Assembly: GCA_037969115.1 (NCBI GenBank)
Contig: JBBKWQ010000120.1
Location: 1 to 37,807 of the forward strand
Reading direction: 5' to 3'
DNA from: JBBKWQ01 sp037969115
GTDB taxonomy: Bacteria > Actinomycetota > Acidimicrobiia > Acidimicrobiales > Ilumatobacteraceae
Length of the DNA: 37,807 nucleotides
Of the stretch, positions 26,592-34,797 are shown in pieces (position 1 is the stretch's first letter; each line of letters begins with the position of its first letter). The position numbers were made by a program, and so were the translations under genes. A model generated the notes under the pieces. It was given only the letters and a program-made list of their open reading frames with translations. It did no database searches and had not been told where the DNA came from.

Positions 26592-27407
26592 TCATCGGTA
26601 CGACACGCCCATTCCAGCGCGGGCGTCGGCGTTGACGCCGTACGGAGCGATCGGATAGCGCAGGCCGTTCCGTGACAACGCGGCCAGCCCGTCGATGACG
26701 CCCGTCAGGTAGATCGGCGGAATCGCCATCAACAACTCGTCCTCCATCACACCCCCGTATCGCCGCTCGGCGAAACACGGAATCGAAAGGCTCGGCTCAC
26801 CGGTCTTGAGCGCTCGGCCCCACGAGTCGGCACACGACGACTCCCCGACGCACCCCCATTCGAGTTTCTGGTAGCCGGTCCACTGGAGCCCGTTGATGAA
26901 CAGGATCATCTGGGCGGGCGTGGCGTAGATCAGGCAGATGTCGGGCGGGTCGAGCCGACCCGAGATCAGCGGTGAGACCGCCATCGCCTCGAACTCACCG
27001 AATGCCACCACGTCCATCGCGTGCTGGTGCGCTGACGCGTCCTCTGTAGTGCCGTACCAGACCCCACTCATTCGTTCGCCCGACAGCCACTCGTCGTCAC
27101 GCGGATGCAGCCCGATCACGGTGCCACATTGCGCTCCGACGAGATCATCCATCGTGATGCCGACGGTCCAACCGTTGCGGCTCGCCTGACCGACGATCTG
27201 GTCGGTGGTGTGAATGTTCGACGGTCGACGGATCTTCTCCACGGACTCCATCTCGGCCTTCGTGGTGAACAGCTTCATGCCGATCGGTGTGGTTCGTAGA
27301 CGGAGGAAACGGTTCAGTTGATCGACCAGCCGTGGCCAGTCATGATGCCCTGAAACCGCTACCGACGTCTCGGTCGCGGCGCCATCGGCAGCTTCGGCAT
27401 TCGTCAT
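26592..27407 (-). CDS. DUF169 family protein
   Basis: A 271-residue protein with the DUF169 N-terminal hallmark LRTTPIGMKLF and a cysteine-containing core (QCGTVIGL, CVGESSCAD, SIPCFAERRYG). The family is uncharacterised. Conserved cysteines suggest metal or cofactor binding, which is inference. The start ATG 27407 is supported by TACGGT 6 bases upstream. It is the final gene before PAC2 on the opposite strand and is separate from the next minus-strand gene by a promoter. Confidence 0.83.
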   Translation of the reverse strand: MTNAEAADGAATETSVAVSGHHDWPRLVDQLNRFLRLRTTPIGMKLFTTKAEMESVEKIRRPSNIHTTDQIVGQASRNGWTVGITMDDLVGAQCGTVIGLHPRDDEWLSGERMSGVWYGTTEDASAHQHAMDVVAFGEFEAMAVSPLISGRLDPPDICLIYATPAQMILFINGLQWTGYQKLEWGCVGESSCADSWGRALKTGEPSLSIPCFAERRYGGVMEDELLMAIPPIYLTGVIDGLAALSRNGLRYPIAPYGVNADARAGMGVSYR

Positions 27408-27413
27408 GACCCG

Positions 27414-27419
27414 ACCGTA
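27414..27419 (-). promoter_or_regulatory. -10 box, leaderless DUF169 gene
   Basis: TACGGT on the minus strand ends 6 bases before ATG 27407; no Shine-Dalgarno sequence lies between. Confidence 0.5.
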
Positions 27420-27437
27420 CCCGCAGCCGAAGAGCGG

Positions 27438-28115
27438 TCACGGACGCGGCTGACCGTCGACATTGGCGTCGTAGTCGATCTGCCACAGGTTCCGGCTCGT
27501 CTGCACGGCGAGCACGAGCAACGCGGCGAAGTTCAAGGCCACCACGACCGGCACACCCCAGCTGAACACCTCGGTACCGATGAAGTAGACGAACGTGTTC
27601 AGCGCGATGTAGCCGATGCGGATTTCGGTCGGTCCGATGCCGTAGTAGGCGATCTGGAACTGGTTCGTGGCCGCGAACGACAGGAACGAAACCGCCATCG
27701 TGGCGCACGTGATGAGCAACAGCAGGAGGAACAGGAACTCCAACCACGTCGCCTGCACCATGAACGAATAGCCGATCACGATCGACCCGGCGAACATCAG
27801 GTCGAGGAGGTGGTCCATGAAGAACCCCCACCTCACGAGTCCCTGCTTGCGGAACTTTCCCAGTGAACCATCGAACGAGTCCGTGAGCCATTGCGCGAAA
27901 ACCATCACCGACATCGCGTGCAGCCAGATCCGATTCTCGTCGGCCAGCCAGCCGAACAGGATCGTGCCGGCCGACCACACGACGGTGAGATAGGTGAGGT
28001 GATGGCTCAGCACCGGCTTCGGGATCTTGGGAACGCCCCAGTCGATGAACCGTCGTTCGACCGGACCCAGTATCGACTGGCCCGCCTTCTTGTCACCGGC
28101 GAACGTTTCGGTCAT
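27438..28115 (-). CDS. CDP-alcohol phosphatidyltransferase family membrane protein
   Basis: A 225-residue membrane protein with about six helices. The metal-binding signature is recognisable: Asp79-x2-Asp82-Gly83 and, further on, Gly97-x3-Asp101-x3-Asp105. The Ala-Arg pair of the standard motif is Gly86-Lys87 and the following spacer is nine rather than eight residues. The enzyme would join a CDP-activated lipid to an alcohol, but the substrates are unknown and the altered motif makes activity less certain. ATG 28115 gives the natural N terminus; the open frame upstream belongs to antisense of the DUF2855 gene. It follows that gene by 17 bases, so the two are likely co-transcribed. Confidence 0.8.
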   Translation of the reverse strand: MTETFAGDKKAGQSILGPVERRFIDWGVPKIPKPVLSHHLTYLTVVWSAGTILFGWLADENRIWLHAMSVMVFAQWLTDSFDGSLGKFRKQGLVRWGFFMDHLLDLMFAGSIVIGYSFMVQATWLEFLFLLLLLITCATMAVSFLSFAATNQFQIAYYGIGPTEIRIGYIALNTFVYFIGTEVFSWGVPVVVALNFAALLVLAVQTSRNLWQIDYDANVDGQPRP

Positions 28116-28132
28116 GTCGCCATCTTGGTGCG

Positions 28133-29197
28133 TCAGAGGGTCAGCACGAAGGCATGCCGCGGATCGGCCCGGCCATCGAGCACCTCCTCGTAGGTCTGGG
28201 CGACCCCGTCGGGACCATGCCGTTCGATCACGTCGACCCAGTCGGCCACGACCGGCAAGAAGGCGTTCCAGGCGTCTGAAAATCGCCTTTCCACGCCACC
28301 GGGGCCCCAGTCTTTCCCGCGCTTCACGATCTGATCGGGCGCAAAGAAGAGCGCAGGGGTCGGGCCCGGGAGCTGGTCGGAGCCACCGATGTCGTTCCAA
28401 TGCGTCCCGCCGACCTGGACGCTCGCCCGCAGCGCACTCATCCGGGTATGAACGGCGTGGCGCACCGCCGCGTCGCCGGCCATGTCGACATACACCCCAG
28501 GGGCGTTCGGCGGTAATTGATCGAGTTGGTCGTACGTGAGCACCAGGTCGTAACTCCCGAGTCCCTCGACGAACTCGACGTTGCCGGGTGATGTCAGCCC
28601 GATGATCCGCCCACGGTTCTCGCGCTTGGCCATCAGGTGAGCGAGACCGAACGCCGTCTTCGACGACGCGCTCGACAGCACCGCTACCTCGGCACTGAAC
28701 CACTCGTGCTCATCGAGCCAGTCGTCGAGGACGAAATCGGTCATGAACAGTGGGCGGAAGAGCATCTGTGCCGCCTCGGTATCCGCGTCGTACACCGGAT
28801 CGCCGCCGGCTCGCGTATATCCGTTGTACGTCGACGGCAGATCGCTGCGGTGCGGGCTCGCGTCGACGAATCCCCCGTCGGTGACCCGAACGGGTCTGAC
28901 GACGAGGTGCGAGCCCATCGGAAAGTAGCCGTACACGAGCTCGCCGTCGATCAGCCCCGTGCCGTTGGACGATTCGACCTCGGCGAATCCCCACACCGGT
29001 ATGCGCCCCCAGCCCGTTTCTGCGGGGAAGAACGACCAGTACCGCATGAGGTCGCCGAACACGGCGTAGGTGATGTTGTTCGCGCTGAAACCGAAGCGCA
29101 GGACTCGCAGACGGGCATCGCCCTCCGACAACGGGTACTCGCGCGACTCCACGGTGCGGTACTCGTGCAGATCGGTGCGCCGTACTTCGAAGTCCAT
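28133..29197 (-). CDS. DUF2855 family protein
   Basis: A 354-residue protein of the DUF2855 family, distantly related to medium-chain dehydrogenase/quinone reductase folds. It has an N-terminal beta domain (LRVLRFGFSANNITYAVFGD and VWGFAEVESS) and a Rossmann-like half (VAVLSSASSKTAFGLAHLM, IIGLTSPGNVEFVEGLGSYD). No catalytic activity has been established for the family that I know of. ATG 29197 is chosen because TATGGT lies 6 bases upstream; the longer frame would overlap the MFS gene. The downstream phosphatidyltransferase gene starts 17 bases after its stop. Confidence 0.85.
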   Translation of the reverse strand: MDFEVRRTDLHEYRTVESREYPLSEGDARLRVLRFGFSANNITYAVFGDLMRYWSFFPAETGWGRIPVWGFAEVESSNGTGLIDGELVYGYFPMGSHLVVRPVRVTDGGFVDASPHRSDLPSTYNGYTRAGGDPVYDADTEAAQMLFRPLFMTDFVLDDWLDEHEWFSAEVAVLSSASSKTAFGLAHLMAKRENRGRIIGLTSPGNVEFVEGLGSYDLVLTYDQLDQLPPNAPGVYVDMAGDAAVRHAVHTRMSALRASVQVGGTHWNDIGGSDQLPGPTPALFFAPDQIVKRGKDWGPGGVERRFSDAWNAFLPVVADWVDVIERHGPDGVAQTYEEVLDGRADPRHAFVLTL

Positions 29198-29203
29198 TCG
29201 GCG

Positions 29204-29209
29204 ACCATA
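29204..29209 (-). promoter_or_regulatory. -10 box, leaderless DUF2855 gene
   Basis: TATGGT on the minus strand ends 6 bases before ATG 29197, identical in sequence and spacing to the thioredoxin gene promoter. Confidence 0.55.
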
Positions 29210-29228
29210 CGACTCCGGCAGCGATCGG

Positions 29229-30416
29229 CTACAGGCGGCGAGGCAGGAACGAGGTCGCAATGGCCGCACCGACCAACAGACACGCGATCACGAGGTACAG
29301 CAACCAGAACGAACCGAGTCCGAGCGCGATCGCACCGATGATCGGCGCCAACAGGAACGACGTTTCGCGCCACGTGGTGAAGATCGACGTCATCGCCACC
29401 CGCTCTCGCGGCCTCACCATCCGCATGAACGGAATGTTCCCGAGCATGTCGACCGCAGCCCCGCCGACGGCACCCGTGAGCCAGAACACGATCCCGATTC
29501 GCTGTGCATCGCCGATCATGGCCAGCGCCACCATGCTGAGCGACATGAGACACTGCGCTCCGATGATGACGCTTCGTGTCCCGAGGCGATCGGCGGCCAC
29601 TCGCACCACCGGACTGAGGAACAACATCCCGCTCGCGACCGAGAGGAACGTGCCGGCCGCCCACTTCGGGAGGCCGGCCTCGACGACGTAGATGGGCCCG
29701 TAGACGAACAGGGCTGCCCAGAAGACCGCTCGGCTCGTCGTGATCGCATAGGCGATGCGCAGGTTCCGCTGCCGGAAGAACCGAATCATGCTGCGGGTCG
29801 GACTCGGAATCGGCGTGGTCGGCGTGAGCAGCACGGGGTTGCGGTGCATTCGAAGATGCCAGAAGTACCAGATCGTGACGAGTGTGGTCGCGATCGAGAT
29901 GACGAAGGGTGCGGCCGTCAGCGACCGACTCCACAACCACACGCCGAGTGTCGGGCCCACGAGCCACGATGCGCCGATGTAGATCATGCGGCGCGACTCT
30001 GTCGCTGTCAGTTCGCGTTTGCCGATGTAGTCCATGACGTACAGCGAGATGCAGACGGCGAAGATCGACGCCTCGGCCGACCTCAGTCCGATTGCGAGCA
30101 CGAACAGTGGGCCGTCGGCGACGATGAACAGCATCGCCGCCACGATGAGCAGACTCGTCGCCAAGGTCACGACCCAGCGGCGCGGCATCTGCCGTTCGAG
30201 CCAGCCGACGTTGATCGTGATCATCACGGTGATGAGTTCGCCGCCGATGAACGCGTACGACACCGCAGCCTTCGAGCCGAGCGCTTCGAGTGCGGCCAAC
30301 GGCACCACCCCGACCATGACGGCCCGGGCGAGCCCCTCGAATCCGCCGAGCCGCGCCAACTCGACCGCAGCACTGGCGTCGAGTTGCTGCAAGCCCTCCG
30401 GGCGACGCCAGCGCAT
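29229..30416 (-). CDS. MFS transporter
   Basis: A 395-residue protein with about 12 hydrophobic helices in two halves joined by a basic central loop (MRFFRQRN-like segment after PIPSPTRS). Features such as FVADGPLFVLAIGLRS and RPRERVAMTSIFTTWRETSF fit a drug/metabolite-type MFS permease. The substrate is unknown. ATG 30416 lies 8 bases after a -10 box. It is divergent from the F420-type oxidoreductase gene. Confidence 0.82.
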   Translation of the reverse strand: MRWRRPEGLQQLDASAAVELARLGGFEGLARAVMVGVVPLAALEALGSKAAVSYAFIGGELITVMITINVGWLERQMPRRWVVTLATSLLIVAAMLFIVADGPLFVLAIGLRSAEASIFAVCISLYVMDYIGKRELTATESRRMIYIGASWLVGPTLGVWLWSRSLTAAPFVISIATTLVTIWYFWHLRMHRNPVLLTPTTPIPSPTRSMIRFFRQRNLRIAYAITTSRAVFWAALFVYGPIYVVEAGLPKWAAGTFLSVASGMLFLSPVVRVAADRLGTRSVIIGAQCLMSLSMVALAMIGDAQRIGIVFWLTGAVGGAAVDMLGNIPFMRMVRPRERVAMTSIFTTWRETSFLLAPIIGAIALGLGSFWLLYLVIACLLVGAAIATSFLPRRL

Positions 30417-30424
30417 TGCGCGTG

Positions 30425-30430
30425 AGGCTA
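30425..30430 (-). promoter_or_regulatory. -10 box, leaderless MFS gene
   Basis: TAGCCT on the minus strand ends 8 bases before ATG 30416. Confidence 0.45.
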
Positions 30431-30508
30431 CGCCAGGTAAATGATGTGGCTCGACATGGACATCTGCACCCGATCGGGGCCCGCTCGCCGTGCGGTGAAC
30501 GGCGCTAC

Positions 30509-30514
30509 TACGTT
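30509..30514 (+). promoter_or_regulatory. -10 box, leaderless F420-type oxidoreductase gene
   Basis: TACGTT ends 7 bases before ATG 30522. It favours that start over an in-frame ATG at 30441. Confidence 0.5.
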
Positions 30515-30521
30515 CGAGGCG

Positions 30522-31541
30522 ATGAAGATCGATGGGAACGTTTCAGGCGGGCTCGCGGGCGTCGGCGCCTCGGCGAAGGAACTCGAGGCGGCCGGCTACT
30601 CCGGGGCGTGGACGTCGGAAACCGCGCACGACCCTTTCTTGCCGTTGCTGCTCGCGGCCGAACACACCACCGACCTCGAAGTCGGCACGTCGATCGCCGT
30701 TGCCTTTGCCCGGAACCCGATGCTGCTCGCCAATCTGGCGTGGGACCTCCAGTCGTTCTCGCAGGGACGATTCATCCTCGGGCTCGGCAGTCAGATCAAG
30801 CCGCACATCACCAAACGATTCTCGATGGAATGGAGTCGGCCTGCGCCACGGATGCGCGAGATGATCCAGGCCGTCCGGGCCATCTGGGACTGCTGGCTCG
30901 ATGGAACCAGGCTCGCGTTCAGAGGCGAGTTCTTTCGGCACACGTTGATGACGCCCTTCTTCGCCCCCGACGCTTCGGACCTCGGAGATTTCGGTGTACC
31001 GAAGATCTTCCTCGCCGGCGTCGGACCGATGATGACCGAGGTCGCCGGCGAAGTGTGTGACGGCTTCATCTGCCACGGTTTCACCACGGAGAAATACCTC
31101 CGCGAGGTGACGATTCCGACACTCGCGCACGGCCGCCAGAAGGCCGGCAAGACGATGGATGGATTCGAAGTCGTCGGCCCGTCGTTCATCGTCACCGGTA
31201 ACTCAGCCGCCGAGATGGAACAGGCTGCGATCGGCACCCGACAGCAGATCGCGTTCTACGGCTCGACGCCGGCATACCGGGGAGTGCTCGAAGCCCACGG
31301 TTGGGGTGGGCTCCAAGACGAGCTGAACGCACTGTCGAACAAGGGCAGTTGGGAGGACATGGGAAACCTGATCGACGACGAGATCCTCAACACGTTCGCC
31401 GTGGTCGACGAGCCCGAAAACATCGCGGCCGAACTCCACCGTCGTTACGGCGACATCATCCAACGCCTCAGCTTCTACGCCCCGTACCAGAGCGATCCCG
31501 ACCGCTGGCGTCAGGTCTTCGACGACCTCAAGGCGATCTGA
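30522..31541 (+). CDS. LLM-class F420-dependent oxidoreductase
   Basis: A 339-residue luciferase-like monooxygenase-fold enzyme predicted to use coenzyme F420 or a flavin. The barrel begins MKIDGNVSGG and includes YSGAWTSETAHDPFLPL, GTSIAVAFARNPM and the helix QSFSQGRFILGLGSQIK, all typical of the actinobacterial F420 group (TIGR03617-like by memory). The F420 preference is inferred from family resemblance; substrate unknown. The start is fixed by the -10 box and by homology. The 3' end overlaps the converging deacetylase-like gene by 14 bases. Confidence 0.88.
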   Translation: MKIDGNVSGGLAGVGASAKELEAAGYSGAWTSETAHDPFLPLLLAAEHTTDLEVGTSIAVAFARNPMLLANLAWDLQSFSQGRFILGLGSQIKPHITKRFSMEWSRPAPRMREMIQAVRAIWDCWLDGTRLAFRGEFFRHTLMTPFFAPDASDLGDFGVPKIFLAGVGPMMTEVAGEVCDGFICHGFTTEKYLREVTIPTLAHGRQKAGKTMDGFEVVGPSFIVTGNSAAEMEQAAIGTRQQIAFYGSTPAYRGVLEAHGWGGLQDELNALSNKGSWEDMGNLIDDEILNTFAVVDEPENIAAELHRRYGDIIQRLSFYAPYQSDPDRWRQVFDDLKAI

Positions 31542-32586
31542 CCTCGCGGTTCAGGCCCGACAACCAGCGCCGCGCGTTCTCGCCCAGATCATCGACCGCG
31601 TAGCCGCCCTCCTGTAACACCACCGACGGCAGGCCCAGATCACGCACGAGGGCTCCGCACCGTTCGAAGCCGTCCGATGTGACCGCCAGGTCGCTGATCG
31701 GGTCGTCGTGAAACGTGTCGAGGCCCAGCGACACGACCACGAGACTCGGGTCGAAGTCGGCAACGGCATCGAGTGCTGCACTCAGCGCAGCAAGATATGC
31801 GTCGTCATCGGTCTGGGCGGCCAGGGGCATGTTGGTGGTCGATCCGCTTCCCTTGCCCGATCCCTTCTCGTCGGCAAACCCGGCAAAGTACGGGTACGCC
31901 CGTTTCGGATCGCCGTGCAGTGACACGAACTGGACGTCGTCACGCTCGTAGAAGATCTGTTGGGTTCCGTTGCCGTGGTGATAGTCGACATCGAGCACCG
32001 TCACCTTCGTACCCGTCGTGGCCGCGACGTGGTTGGCGACCACGGCCGCATTGTTGAAGAAGCAGTAGCCGCCGTACGCGGCTCGCGCTGCGTGATGACC
32101 GGGCGGACGGCACAATCCGTACGCCGCCTGTTCGCCGTCGAGCACGAGCTGCGCGGTCGTGAGACCGACATCGACCGATGACCGAGCCGCCGCATACGTG
32201 CCCTGGGTCAGCGGCGTGGTCGTCTCGAAGCACCACCAGCCGAACTCCATGGCGACCTGCTCGGGATACCGCGCCGGGCCCATGCCGTCGCGCAGGGCCG
32301 GCAACGCGAACACGTCGGGCACGACATCGTGCGTCGGGCCGTGATCGACCTGGTACCGCACCCACGCATGCTCGAGGAACTCCACCATGTCGGGGTCGTG
32401 CACCGCGTTGATCGCCTCCAGGCCGTGCTCGTCGGGGGTCACGAACTCGAACTGGTCGTCGGACGCCAGCGCAGCACGGATCATCTCGGCCCGCCCCGGA
32501 TGCTCGAACGGTTCCTGGAATCGCGACGACTCGAGCTCACGCTCGGGATGGTGGAGCCGATGGCGCAGCGTGTAGACGACCTTCAC
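31528..32586 (-). CDS. histone deacetylase-family hydrolase
   Basis: A 352-residue zinc amidohydrolase of the HDAC/AcuC/acetylpolyamine amidohydrolase superfamily. The general-base pair is His164-His165 (RPPGHHA). Zinc ligands are Asp201 and His203 (DVDYHHGNG) and Asp290 (GLDTFHDD). Bacterial relatives deacetylate polyamines, acetyl-lysine or acyl groups; the substrate here is unknown. GTG 32586 starts only 3 bases after the acyl-AMP ligase stop, so the two are surely co-transcribed. GGTGGA lies about 10 bases upstream in the ligase end. Confidence 0.9.
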   Translation of the reverse strand: MKVVYTLRHRLHHPERELESSRFQEPFEHPGRAEMIRAALASDDQFEFVTPDEHGLEAINAVHDPDMVEFLEHAWVRYQVDHGPTHDVVPDVFALPALRDGMGPARYPEQVAMEFGWWCFETTTPLTQGTYAAARSSVDVGLTTAQLVLDGEQAAYGLCRPPGHHAARAAYGGYCFFNNAAVVANHVAATTGTKVTVLDVDYHHGNGTQQIFYERDDVQFVSLHGDPKRAYPYFAGFADEKGSGKGSGSTTNMPLAAQTDDDAYLAALSAALDAVADFDPSLVVVSLGLDTFHDDPISDLAVTSDGFERCGALVRDLGLPSVVLQEGGYAVDDLGENARRWLSGLNREVRSP

Positions 32587-32589
32587 GAG

Positions 32590-34281
32590 TTAGTCCACCA
32601 GACTCAATTCTTCGGCCAGATAGAGCTCGCGGCACTTGGCTCGCTGGAGTTTTCCGGACGATGTCTTGGGCAGGGTGCCGGGTGCGACCAACATGACATC
32701 GCGAGGTGGCAGACCGCTCACCTCGAGCGTGCGGTGGTGGATCGACGAGCGCACGGCGTCGACCGACTCGGTGCGTACCTCGGCGACGACCACCACCGAT
32801 TCCTTGCCCTTGTACCCCTCCATGCCGAACGCGATGACGTTGCCCGCCCGCACATCGTCGAGGCCACCCACGGCCCGCTCGATGTCTTCGGGAAACACGT
32901 TGCGCCCACCGACGATGATGACGTCTTTGATCCGTCCACAGAGCACGAGTTGACCGTCGAGCATGTAGGCCAGGTCTCCGGTGCACAACCATCCGTCGCG
33001 GAACAGTGCCTTGGTGGCATCGGGACGTTTGTAGTAGCCGGGCGTCACCGACGTGCCGCGGATCACGAGCTCTCCCACGTGACGTTCGGGCAGTTCCTCG
33101 AACGTGTCACTCTCGACGATCTTCAGCTCGAGACCGGGAACCGCGGTGCCCAGGAGAGGAAGGCGGCGGGCCCGAACCGCGAGATCGTCGGGGTCGACGA
33201 TCTCGACCGGCTTCGCGACACGTTCGTGTTCGAGCAGTGATCGATCGACCGTGTCGCACTGCAACCCGGCTCCACGCTTCGGGAACGAGGCGGCAATCGC
33301 CGTTTCGGCCATACCGAAAGCCGGAAAGACACTTCCGGCGTCGAACCCGAACGGTTCGGCGGCTGCGACGAACGCCTCGACCGCCTTGGGGTCGACCGGT
33401 TCGGCACCGCTGAGTGCGAGCGTCAGCGTGGAGAGGTCGAGATCAGTGGCTCTCCGCAACGCGCGAGTCGCGAGGACCCACGAGAAATTCGGTCCGGCCG
33501 TGGCGGTGCCGCCGTAGTCGGAGATCCACTGCATCCAGTTCGCTGGATGTGCCATGAAGTCCTGAGGGGCGGCCTGGACGAGCTCGACGCCTTTGGTCAT
33601 GGGGAGCGCCAGGAAACCGACCAACCCCATGTCGTGGTACAGCGGGAGCCACGACACCATCACGTCGGAACCGCCCAGCTCGGCAGCCTCGGACGCGGCG
33701 TCGATGTTCGCTGTGAGAACCCGGTCGGGAATCATCACACCCTTGGGTTCGCTGGTCGACCCGCTGGTGTACTGGAGAATTACCAAGCGCTCGGGGTCGG
33801 CGGCGGGCACGTCGAGGCGGTCACCCGACGGGACGTTCGGCGCTCCGTACAGCACAGATCGCATCGGAACGATCGGCGGGTCGCCGGCCACGGCATCGTA
33901 GAACGGGGCCAACTGGTCGTCGATCAGCACGAGTTTCGCGTCGCCATGCCGGATACGAGCACGCGTGGATCGGACGAACTCTTCGAGTGAACCCATCCTC
34001 ATCGGAAGCGGCAGCACCATCGATGCGATGCCGGCCATCCAGCAACCGCGCACGATCGTCATCAGCTCGCGGCTGGTGGGCCCGAGCACGGCGACGTGGT
34101 CGCCGGGAAGGAGGCCCTTCGCCTGGAGCGCCGCCCCGACCGACCTCGCCTCGTCGTGCACCTGCCGCCACGTCAGACGAAACGGCCCGTCGGGAGCGAC
34201 CGAGTGACCGACGAAACGGACCCCAGTTCCGTTGTCGGCGCATCGCTCGAGACGCTCGATCGTTGACATCGCCGGCCCCAT
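32590..34281 (-). CDS. fatty acyl-AMP ligase / acyl-CoA synthetase
   Basis: A 563-residue ANL-superfamily adenylating enzyme. The nucleotide-binding motif is YTSGSTSEPKGVM, followed by WLPLYHDMGLVGF, GPNFSWVLATR, SGAEPV, and the hinge GRIKDVIIVGGRNVFPEDIE; the catalytic lysine is in SSGKLQR. The GPNFSW and YHDMGL segments resemble fatty acyl-AMP ligases that feed polyketide or lipid synthases. Whether it finally transfers to CoA or a carrier protein is open; no carrier gene is near. ATG 34281 is supported by TAGCGT 7 bases upstream. It heads a two-gene operon with the deacetylase-like hydrolase. Confidence 0.88.
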   Translation of the reverse strand: MGPAMSTIERLERCADNGTGVRFVGHSVAPDGPFRLTWRQVHDEARSVGAALQAKGLLPGDHVAVLGPTSRELMTIVRGCWMAGIASMVLPLPMRMGSLEEFVRSTRARIRHGDAKLVLIDDQLAPFYDAVAGDPPIVPMRSVLYGAPNVPSGDRLDVPAADPERLVILQYTSGSTSEPKGVMIPDRVLTANIDAASEAAELGGSDVMVSWLPLYHDMGLVGFLALPMTKGVELVQAAPQDFMAHPANWMQWISDYGGTATAGPNFSWVLATRALRRATDLDLSTLTLALSGAEPVDPKAVEAFVAAAEPFGFDAGSVFPAFGMAETAIAASFPKRGAGLQCDTVDRSLLEHERVAKPVEIVDPDDLAVRARRLPLLGTAVPGLELKIVESDTFEELPERHVGELVIRGTSVTPGYYKRPDATKALFRDGWLCTGDLAYMLDGQLVLCGRIKDVIIVGGRNVFPEDIERAVGGLDDVRAGNVIAFGMEGYKGKESVVVVAEVRTESVDAVRSSIHHRTLEVSGLPPRDVMLVAPGTLPKTSSGKLQRAKCRELYLAEELSLVD

Positions 34282-34288
34282 CAACGAA

Positions 34289-34294
34289 ACGCTA
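34289..34294 (-). promoter_or_regulatory. -10 box, leaderless acyl-AMP ligase operon
   Basis: TAGCGT on the minus strand ends 7 bases before ATG 34281. Confidence 0.5.
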
Positions 34295-34377
34295 ACGCCG
34301 GGAAGCCACCGCGGACAGGGTTCGTCGAGTTTTGATCGCGAATCGGCGATCTGCCGACTCGACTCGGTGAGCGAACG

Positions 34378-34692
34378 TCATTGGCTGCCGCGTAGGCGTT
34401 GGGGAAGATGCACGTCGCGCTTGATCGCGAGCTCGGCTGCGTCACAGACCCGGCACTGGTACTCGGTGTGAATACCCTGGATCGACATCTGCGTCCCGCG
34501 CGATTTCTCGACGATCACGTGTGGCACGACTTCCATGTCGTCGCCGCCGCACACAGTGCATCGAGGCCGGGGGTCGCGATTCCACGTGATCTGGCACGCG
34601 TCGCACGTGAGACTGATCATGCCGTCATCGGTCGGCTCGCCGGAAAGATGCTCGTCGGATCCGCATGCGTCGCAGACGATGTCGATGCTCAC
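34378..34692 (-). CDS. small zinc-ribbon protein of unknown function
   Basis: A 104-residue protein with four Cys-x2-Cys pairs (CDAC, CDAC, CTVC, CRVC), enough to bind two zinc ions as two ribbons. The middle region (VVPHVIVEKSRGTQMSIQG) is basic and beta-rich. It could bind RNA, DNA or protein; no family is recognised. The GTG start is supported by TAGGGT 8 bases upstream. It is divergent from leuS and precedes the acyl-AMP ligase gene on the same strand by about 95 bases. Confidence 0.75.
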   Translation of the reverse strand: MSIDIVCDACGSDEHLSGEPTDDGMISLTCDACQITWNRDPRPRCTVCGGDDMEVVPHVIVEKSRGTQMSIQGIHTEYQCRVCDAAELAIKRDVHLPQRLRGSQ

Positions 34693-34700
34693 AACACCCC

Positions 34701-34706
34701 ACCCTA
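34701..34706 (-). promoter_or_regulatory. -10 box, leaderless zinc-ribbon gene
   Basis: TAGGGT on the minus strand ends 8 bases before GTG 34692. Confidence 0.5.
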
Positions 34707-34780
34707 TGGAAACCGTCGACCATCAGGACGACTGCACATCCGAGGGCGAATCCGGCGGGGTCGCGCCCGAACCTGGGACC

Positions 34781-34786
34781 TAGGCT
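34781..34786 (+). promoter_or_regulatory. leuS -10 box
   Basis: TAGGCT ends 11 bases before ATG 34798, leaving a leader of only a few bases and no room for a Shine-Dalgarno sequence. Confidence 0.45.
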
Positions 34787-34797
34787 GGTCGGTCGGT

